In this document: positions 6,907 to 10,349 of the stretch, piece after piece
Numbering within the stretch: position 1 is the stretch's first letter
Layout: each line of letters opens with the position of its first letter
Source: Acidobacteriota bacterium
GTDB lineage: Bacteria > Acidobacteriota > Terriglobia > Acidiferrales > 2-02-FULL-67-57
DNA: 10,349 bases
Assembly: GCA_016189965.1 (NCBI GenBank)
Contig: JACPRL010000108.1
Coordinates: 1-10,349 of the forward strand
Reading direction: 5' to 3'
Position numbers and translations under genes: made by a program
Notes under the pieces: generated by a model
Databases searched by the model: none
Seen by the model: the letters and a program-made list of their open reading frames with translations, nothing else
Told to the model about the DNA's origin: nothing

Positions 6907-7266
6907 ATGGGTTTTGTTCGCCTGCACATTCGCTTGCAGAATCCGGACGAACCGGAGCGGGCCGAGCCCTTCGAGGCTTTGGTCGACACCGGGGCCCTGG
7001 TCAGCGTGGTGCCCGCCGACGTACTGGAAAAAATTGGCGTCGTGGCGCGGTGGAGCCAACGGTTCACCCTAGCCAACGGCACTCGAGTAGAGCGACAAAT
7101 GAGCACAGTGAGAGCCGAATACAATGGCCGCGTTACCGAGGTGCCTGTTGCCTTTGACGAGCCGGGCGACGCCAGCGTGATTGGCGTCACGACCCTGGAG
7201 TTACTTGGGTTGGAAGTCGATCCCGTCCGTCAAGAGATCCGCCTCACCGACCTGCTCCTCCTCTAG
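6907..7266 (+). CDS. Small retropepsin-like aspartic protease, clan AA (AF_0612-like)
   Basis: This 119-residue protein resembles the single-domain, retropepsin-like clan AA aspartic proteases of bacteria and archaea. The active-site loop is ALVDTGALVSVVP (24-36), with the catalytic D27-T-G-A; LANGT (55-59) is in the flap region; VIGVTTLELLGLEVDP (91-106) matches the second family signature, in which I/V-G replaces a second catalytic Asp. With one DTG per chain it would have to act as a homodimer. No signal peptide or membrane segment is seen, so it is probably cytoplasmic; substrate unknown. Start ATG 6907 lacks a clear ribosome site. It is the only plus-strand gene here, divergent from moaA and convergent with the UPF0047 gene, so it is probably its own transcription unit. 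In other genomes such genes can occur near toxin-antitoxin-like loci; nothing of that kind is visible here. Confidence 0.82.
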   Translation: MGFVRLHIRLQNPDEPERAEPFEALVDTGALVSVVPADVLEKIGVVARWSQRFTLANGTRVERQMSTVRAEYNGRVTEVPVAFDEPGDASVIGVTTLELLGLEVDPVRQEIRLTDLLLL

Positions 7267-7295
7267 GAGCGGTTTTCGCAACCACCTGATTACCG

Positions 7296-7312
7296 CTCTG
7301 ACATCGTCAGAG
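7296..7312. terminator. Hairpin between convergent genes (possible terminator, no T tract)
   Basis: CTCTGAC (7296-7302) and GTCAGAG (7306-7312) form a perfect 7-bp stem with a 3-base loop, 29 bases after the protease stop. Being symmetric, it could serve both convergent genes, but neither side has a T run, so intrinsic termination is uncertain. Confidence 0.35.
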
Positions 7313-7334
7313 TGCAGCGTCTGTGGCCTTCGGC

Positions 7335-7368
7335 GTTGCGAGTTTCGAGTGCCGAGTTGCGAGTTTCG
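7335..7368. repeat. Direct repeat GTTGCGAGTTTCG x2
   Basis: Identical 13-base copies lie at 7335-7347 and 7356-7368, separated by AGTGCCGA, with GTGCCGAG recurring at 7380-7387. This low-complexity tract ends 3 bases before the UPF0047 stop codon. No coding function is seen. Confidence 0.6.
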
Positions 7369-7371
7369 GTT

Positions 7372-7869
7372 TTATTCGGTGCCGAGGATTTGGAACTGGA
7401 GGGCGCGGTCGCGGGGGCCGTCGAGCTCGGCCAGTATGACGGATTGGAACTGGCCCAGCACCAATTTGCCGTCGTGCACCTGCAAGGCCAGGTTGTGACC
7501 GAGGAGCATGGCCCGCAGGTGGGCGTCGGCGTTCAGGCGGTCGCAGTCGGAGAAGTTGGGGTCGTTGTGCTTGTAGTACTGGCCGCGGACGACGGTTTGT
7601 TCGAGGAAGTGCCGGATATCGTCGAGCAGGGCGGGCTGGAATTCGTTGATGAAGAGGGCGAGCGTGGTATGAAGGGAGTTGACGAGAGCGATGCCCTGGC
7701 GGACGCCGCTCGAGCGCACGCGCTCGGCCAAGAGCTCGGTGAGGTTGAGCAACTCGACCCGTTCGCGCGTGGAGAGAGTCAACGTGTCGCCCCAGAGGCG
7801 CAGGCCGTTCGAGTGTTGAGCCGCCTCACCGTTCAGCACGTCGGCTGAACCTGCCACCTTTTCGCTCAT
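7372..7869 (-). CDS. UPF0047/YjbQ family protein
   Basis: A 165-residue protein of the UPF0047 (YjbQ, TIGR00149) family. Members are small trimeric proteins; E. coli YjbQ has weak thiamine-phosphate synthase activity, so the family is sometimes called secondary thiamine-phosphate synthase, but the true role is not settled. Signatures seen are SGVRQGIALVNSLHTTLALFINE in the stretch 54-76 (H67-T-T, INE 74-76), YYKHND (98-103), NADAHLRAMLLG (113-124), DGKLVLGQFQ (133-142) and LDGPRDR (149-155). The conserved histidines H67, H101 and H117 are present. Residues 1-22 are a variable extension. Start ATG 7869 has GGGAG 5 bases upstream. It is monocistronic by layout, with its own promoter at 7956-7985. 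A link to thiC is tempting, but the two genes are far apart and not co-transcribed. Confidence 0.92.
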   Translation of the reverse strand: MSEKVAGSADVLNGEAAQHSNGLRLWGDTLTLSTRERVELLNLTELLAERVRSSGVRQGIALVNSLHTTLALFINEFQPALLDDIRHFLEQTVVRGQYYKHNDPNFSDCDRLNADAHLRAMLLGHNLALQVHDGKLVLGQFQSVILAELDGPRDRALQFQILGTE

Positions 7870-7885
7870 CGTCGCTCCCGCTCCG

Positions 7886-7905
7886 GCGCCGGCACAGTCC
7901 GGCGC
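7886..7905 (-). promoter_or_regulatory. Hairpin in the leader of the UPF0047 gene
   Basis: GCGCCGG (7886-7892) and CCGGCGC (7899-7905) form a perfect 7-bp, all-GC stem with a 6-base loop. On the minus strand it ends about 8 bases before the GGGAG ribosome site, close enough to affect ribosome access. A function is inferred only from position. Confidence 0.4.
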
Positions 7906-7955
7906 GTTCTTAGCTTCCTTTACGAGGGAAAACGCCCACTGGATTCAGAGAGTTG

Positions 7956-7985
7956 ATTATAGACAAACTTTTCCCCCAGTGTCCA
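7956..7985 (-). promoter_or_regulatory. Sigma70-type promoter of the UPF0047 gene
   Basis: On the minus strand TGGACA (7980-7985, 5 of 6 consensus) is followed after 18 bases by a perfect TATAAT (7956-7961). Transcription would begin near 7949, leaving a leader of about 80 bases. It is the best promoter match in the window. Confidence 0.65.
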
Positions 7986-8010
7986 CGGGCTTTTCCAAGC
8001 AAAAAAATTT

Positions 8011-8090
8011 CACCGCAGAGGCCCGCCTACGCCCCCGACGCTTCGGGGCTTCGGCGGGCAAGCGCAGAGGACGCCGAGGAAATCGCAGAG
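8011..8090. repeat. REP-like palindromic intergenic element
   Basis: Three CGCAGAG-containing units (CGCAGAGG at 8014-8021 and 8063-8070, TCGCAGAG at 8083-8090) surround a nested hairpin: outer stem GCCCGCC (8021-8027)/GGCGGGC (8053-8059) and inner stem CCCCGA (8033-8038)/TCGGGG (8043-8048) with a 4-base loop. It resembles the CACCGCAGAG-type extragenic repeats found scattered in many bacterial genomes; this is recalled, not searched. Confidence 0.6.
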
Positions 8091-8121
8091 AAGAAAAAAG
8101 CCCCGGCCGGGAGGCCGGGGC
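8090..8121 (-). terminator. Intrinsic terminator of the radical SAM gene
   Basis: GCCCCGGCC (8100-8108) and GGCCGGGGC (8113-8121) form a 9-bp GC stem with a 4-base loop. On the minus strand it is followed at once by CTTTTTTCTT. It lies 18 bases after the stop codon at 8140, as expected for a Rho-independent terminator. Confidence 0.9.
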
Positions 8122-8139
8122 CCTGACGTGAAGACTAAA

Positions 8140-8167
8140 CTAGTCGTCGCCGTGGGCGGCGGCGCCC
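8140..8167 (-). repeat. 28-base 3'-end repeat, copy 1 (encodes GAAAHGDD-stop)
   Basis: These bases at the 3' end of the radical SAM gene are identical to 9924-9951 at the 3' end of its upstream neighbour, in the same frame and including the TAG stop. Sequence before it in the two proteins is unrelated (VVGE against AESV). Confidence 0.9.
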
Positions 8168-9786
8168 TCACCGACGACCTGGTCGAGCACGGTGGAGAGC
8201 TGGGTCAGCAGGACGTCGGGAGCCTTCTGCTGGCCGGGGAGCGAGCCGGAGGTCATGCCGGCCAGGAGGTTGTCCGGGTAGCGGTTCTGGCCCAGGACGA
8301 CGAGGCCTTCGGCCTGCTTGCTGGCGGAGATCTCCTCCCAGAGGTGGATGTTATAGACGCAGCCGGGGTCGCCGGCCTGGATGTCGCCGGTGTAGCTGAC
8401 GGCGCGGGCGCGGCAGCCGCCGCAGTAGTGGCGGTAGTCGCAGACGCCGCAGTGGTCGCCGCGGTCATCGCGGTCGCTCAAGAGGTCGAAGAGCGAGTTG
8501 TTCCAGATGTCGAGGAAGTGGGAGCGGCGGAGGTCGCCCACCTCGTGCGAGGGGATGTAGACGCAGGGGTTGACCTTGCCGTTGGGCTGGATGGAGCAGT
8601 AGCAGCGCCCGGCCCCGCAGCCGCCGATGTACTTCGAGAGCACTTTGGTCTGCTTGCCGCGGCCCGAACCGGCGTGGCCGGTGGCCATCAGGCCGTCTTC
8701 TGAACCGTAGACGATGCAGGCGCGCCCGAACTGGGGGGCGGTGGACATGATGGAGATCTCGCCCTCCTGGAGGAACTTGTTCAGCGTGCGCAGGAGGTTT
8801 TCGCGCTGCGCCGGGGTGAGGTCGTACTGGGCGATCTCCTTGCCGCGGCCGACAGGGATGAAGTTGAAGTGGACGAAGGTGGTGCAGCCGAGGTCCTTGG
8901 CCAGGTTGATCATGTCGTCGGCGGTGTGGACGTTGGTGCGCGTGAAGCAGGTGGCGATGCCGGCGCGCAGCCCCGGGGTAGTGGCGACGTTGCGGATGCC
9001 TTCGGTGGAGCGCTTCCAGGCGCCGCGCAGGCCGCGGAAGCTGTCGTGCTCGTCGGGGTCGATGGAAACGAGCGAGACCTCGACGAACATCACGCCGACC
9101 ACGACCAGGCGCTGGCAAACCTCGCGGGTGAGCATGGTGCCGTTGGTGGCGACGGTGACGTGGATCTTGCGCTTCTTGCAGTGCTCGAGCACCTTCCAGA
9201 TATCCTTGCAGACCAGCGGCTCGCCGCCGGCGAAGGCAACGAAGGGGACGTAGTTGTCGGCCATTTCGTCGAGCACGCGCTGCTTTTCTTCCCAGGTCAG
9301 CTCATCGGCCAGGGGCTTGTGGGTGGCGTCCTGGTAGCAGTGCTTGCAGGTGAGGTTGCAGGCTTGGGTGATGTTCCAGACCACAATGAGCGGCGCGGTG
9401 AAGCGCTGCGGGGTGGTCAGTCCGTAGGTGGCGATGGACTTGGCGGTGTTGACCAGAGCGCGCACGGTGGGCGTGTGGTGGAAGACTTTCTCCTTGATGA
9501 CTTCCTTGTCGACCTTGCCCTTGGCGCGGAAGAACTCGATCCCCTGGTGGGGAATGAAGTACTTGAAGCGCTCCCAGAGGGAGAGGTCGGGCCGGTCGTA
9601 GCTGGAGAAGACCTTTTCCAGGTAGCACTCGCCGTCGGCGCCCTTCTGGGTGAGCAGGCCCAGGAACTTGCGCATGTGGTCGTTGGAGAGATAGTCCTCG
9701 AAGGGGTGGCGGTCGACGCTCAGGGGTTTGGTGACTTTCGCCACCTGGGGACGCCGTGCAGTCAGCAGCTTCAGTGCCTCAGCCAT
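8140..9786 (-). CDS. Radical SAM/SPASM domain enzyme of unknown substrate
   Basis: A 548-residue enzyme. An N-terminal region (1-130) without recognised motifs precedes the radical SAM domain: CNLTCKHCYQ (C143, C147, C150), GGEP (187-190), ATNGT (213-217), SIDPDEHDSFRG (241-252). A SPASM-type domain with auxiliary Fe-S clusters follows: GGCGAGRCYCSIQPNGKVNPC (within 388-408), CGVC (446-449), YCGGC (454-458) and GDPGC (472-476). Residues 480-548 are an unusual C-terminal extension ending in GAAAHGDD. The layout is like that of peptide- and tetrapyrrole-modifying enzymes (PqqE, MftC, NirJ and Ahb types), but I cannot assign a substrate and no small precursor peptide is evident nearby. Start ATG 9786 has AAGGAG 7 bases upstream. 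A terminator follows the gene. Its upstream neighbour, 137 bases away on the same strand, ends in the same eight residues. Confidence 0.93.
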   Translation of the reverse strand: MAEALKLLTARRPQVAKVTKPLSVDRHPFEDYLSNDHMRKFLGLLTQKGADGECYLEKVFSSYDRPDLSLWERFKYFIPHQGIEFFRAKGKVDKEVIKEKVFHHTPTVRALVNTAKSIATYGLTTPQRFTAPLIVVWNITQACNLTCKHCYQDATHKPLADELTWEEKQRVLDEMADNYVPFVAFAGGEPLVCKDIWKVLEHCKKRKIHVTVATNGTMLTREVCQRLVVVGVMFVEVSLVSIDPDEHDSFRGLRGAWKRSTEGIRNVATTPGLRAGIATCFTRTNVHTADDMINLAKDLGCTTFVHFNFIPVGRGKEIAQYDLTPAQRENLLRTLNKFLQEGEISIMSTAPQFGRACIVYGSEDGLMATGHAGSGRGKQTKVLSKYIGGCGAGRCYCSIQPNGKVNPCVYIPSHEVGDLRRSHFLDIWNNSLFDLLSDRDDRGDHCGVCDYRHYCGGCRARAVSYTGDIQAGDPGCVYNIHLWEEISASKQAEGLVVLGQNRYPDNLLAGMTSGSLPGQQKAPDVLLTQLSTVLDQVVGEGAAAHGDD

Positions 9787-9923
9787 GAGTCAACTCCTTG
9801 TTCCGGTCCTTGTTCCGGGTGTGCGCCCTAAAACTCCTTGGTACCTTGCTTGTCGTCCAAGTGTCAAGCAATCTTTCGCTTTAGATACGGTTCATCCCTT
9901 CCGGGATGCCGCCATCTTCCTCC
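9787..9923 (-). other. Intergenic region with tandem repeat, hairpin and possible promoter
   Basis: A perfect 12-base tandem repeat (9795-9806, 9807-9818) doubles the AAGGA ribosome-site core in front of the radical SAM gene. CATCCC (9893-9898)/GGGATG (9903-9908) form a 6-bp hairpin; on the minus strand its loop is GGAA, a GNRA-type tetraloop, with no T run after it. A perfect -35 box, TTGACA (9862-9867), has only a poor -10 partner, TACCAA (9838-9843), 18 bases on, so the radical SAM gene may have its own promoter or may be read through from upstream. Confidence 0.5.
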
Positions 9924-9951
9924 CTAGTCGTCGCCGTGGGCGGCGGCGCCC
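9924..9951 (-). repeat. 28-base 3'-end repeat, copy 2 (encodes GAAAHGDD-stop)
   Basis: This is the second copy of the sequence at 8140-8167, here ending the partial gene that leaves the window on the right. The reading frame and TAG stop are the same. Confidence 0.9.
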
Positions 9952-10349
9952 ACCGATTCCGCCGGCGCGGCCGGCCCGGGCACAACCGGGTCAGCAGGCT
10001 TGGCGGCGTTGTTGCCAATCTGAATGAGAGCGGGCTTGGGCTTCTTCAGCACCATCTCCTCGTAGACTTCCCGCGCCTGGCGGGCCTGCCATTCGAGCTT
10101 GCGGCGCAGGCGCTCCTCTTCAGCGGCGGTCTGCGGGATGTCGTGGGCGATTTCGCGCTTGCGATGGACGTCCTCCTCGCGCAGGCGGAGGGAGTGCAGG
10201 ACGTCGCTGAGCGGCACTGCTTTCCCCTTGGCGTAGATCTCATGCTTGCCATGGGTGCGGTACCACTCGGCCACGGTGGCGTTCTTGTACATGTTCTCGA
10301 TGATCTTCCGCCAGCCGATGCCGGTGTTGTAGGCGCAGAAGGAGATTTC
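9924..10349 (-). CDS. Unidentified protein, C-terminal part (cut by window edge), shares GAAAHGDD tail
   Basis: The open frame continues unbroken to the window edge (the ATG at 10292 is internal), so only the last 141 residues are visible. They begin EISFCAYNTGIGWRKIIENM, then EWYRTHGKHEIYAKGKAVPL, a charged helical stretch rich in Arg and Glu that is probably coiled coil (about residues 75-107 of the fragment), a Pro/Ala-rich linker (PADPVVPGPAAPAES) and the final GAAAHGDD. I do not recognise the family with confidence. The SFCAYNTG.GWR segment, with one cysteine, recalls C-terminal regions of some radical SAM proteins, so it could be a second radical SAM enzyme whose core lies outside the window; this is a guess. 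It lies upstream of, and on the same strand as, the radical SAM/SPASM gene and may be co-transcribed with it. Confidence 0.8.
   Translation of the reverse strand, partial: EISFCAYNTGIGWRKIIENMYKNATVAEWYRTHGKHEIYAKGKAVPLSDVLHSLRLREEDVHRKREIAHDIPQTAAEEERLRRKLEWQARQAREVYEEMVLKKPKPALIQIGNNAAKPADPVVPGPAAPAESVGAAAHGDD

Noticed and set aside
7372..7869. UPF0047 gene as part of a thiamine operon with thiC
   Set aside because: About 7 kb apart, with its own promoter and a plus-strand gene between; the family's thiamine activity is weak and its real role is unclear.
8869..9831. Long plus-strand open frame opposite the radical SAM gene
   Set aside because: Low-complexity Val/Gly/Ala/Asp-rich translation, antisense to clear radical SAM motifs.

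Overview
The window is GC-rich, gene-dense bacterial chromosome. Gene content and style (short intergenic gaps, DUF2203, a YyaL-like protein, a solitary clan AA aspartic protease, GC-rich palindromic intergenic repeats) suggest an Acidobacteriota-like soil or subsurface bacterium. That assignment is inference, because no rRNA or other phylogenetic marker is present. Nearly all genes lie on the minus strand; the one plus-strand gene is the aspartic protease at 6907-7266.

Region 1 (1-6527, minus strand, transcribed right to left) is a run of six genes: moaA (molybdenum cofactor), nadA (NAD), a DUF2203 protein, a YyaL/SPATA20-like thioredoxin-fold protein, a membrane-anchored YkuE-like metallophosphoesterase, and thiC (thiamine pyrimidine; cut by the window edge). 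Gaps are 7, 7, 56, 27 and 53 bases, so a single operon is plausible, with a possible extra promoter just before thiC. Three of the six are iron-sulfur enzymes that make cofactors (MoaA, NadA, ThiC). No TPP riboswitch fits in front of thiC.

Region 2 (6528-6906) is a 379-base divergent intergenic region between moaA and the aspartic protease. It is full of inverted repeats. The most striking is a set of three copies of one 9-base sequence whose middle copy is inverted, so that it can pair with either neighbour in the moaA leader RNA, in an attenuator-like arrangement.

Region 3 (6907-8139) holds the small aspartic protease (plus strand) and a convergent UPF0047/YjbQ-family gene. The latter has a good sigma70-type promoter. 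Between that promoter and the next gene lie a REP-like palindromic element and a clear intrinsic terminator.

Region 4 (8140-10349) holds two minus-strand genes that form the least understood part of the window: a 548-residue radical SAM/SPASM enzyme of unknown substrate, and upstream of it the C-terminal part of a protein I cannot identify. Both end in exactly the same eight residues, GAAAHGDD, followed by the same TAG stop (28 identical bases). This shared tail suggests a common partner, a common origin, or gene conversion, and is the best candidate here for an undescribed system.
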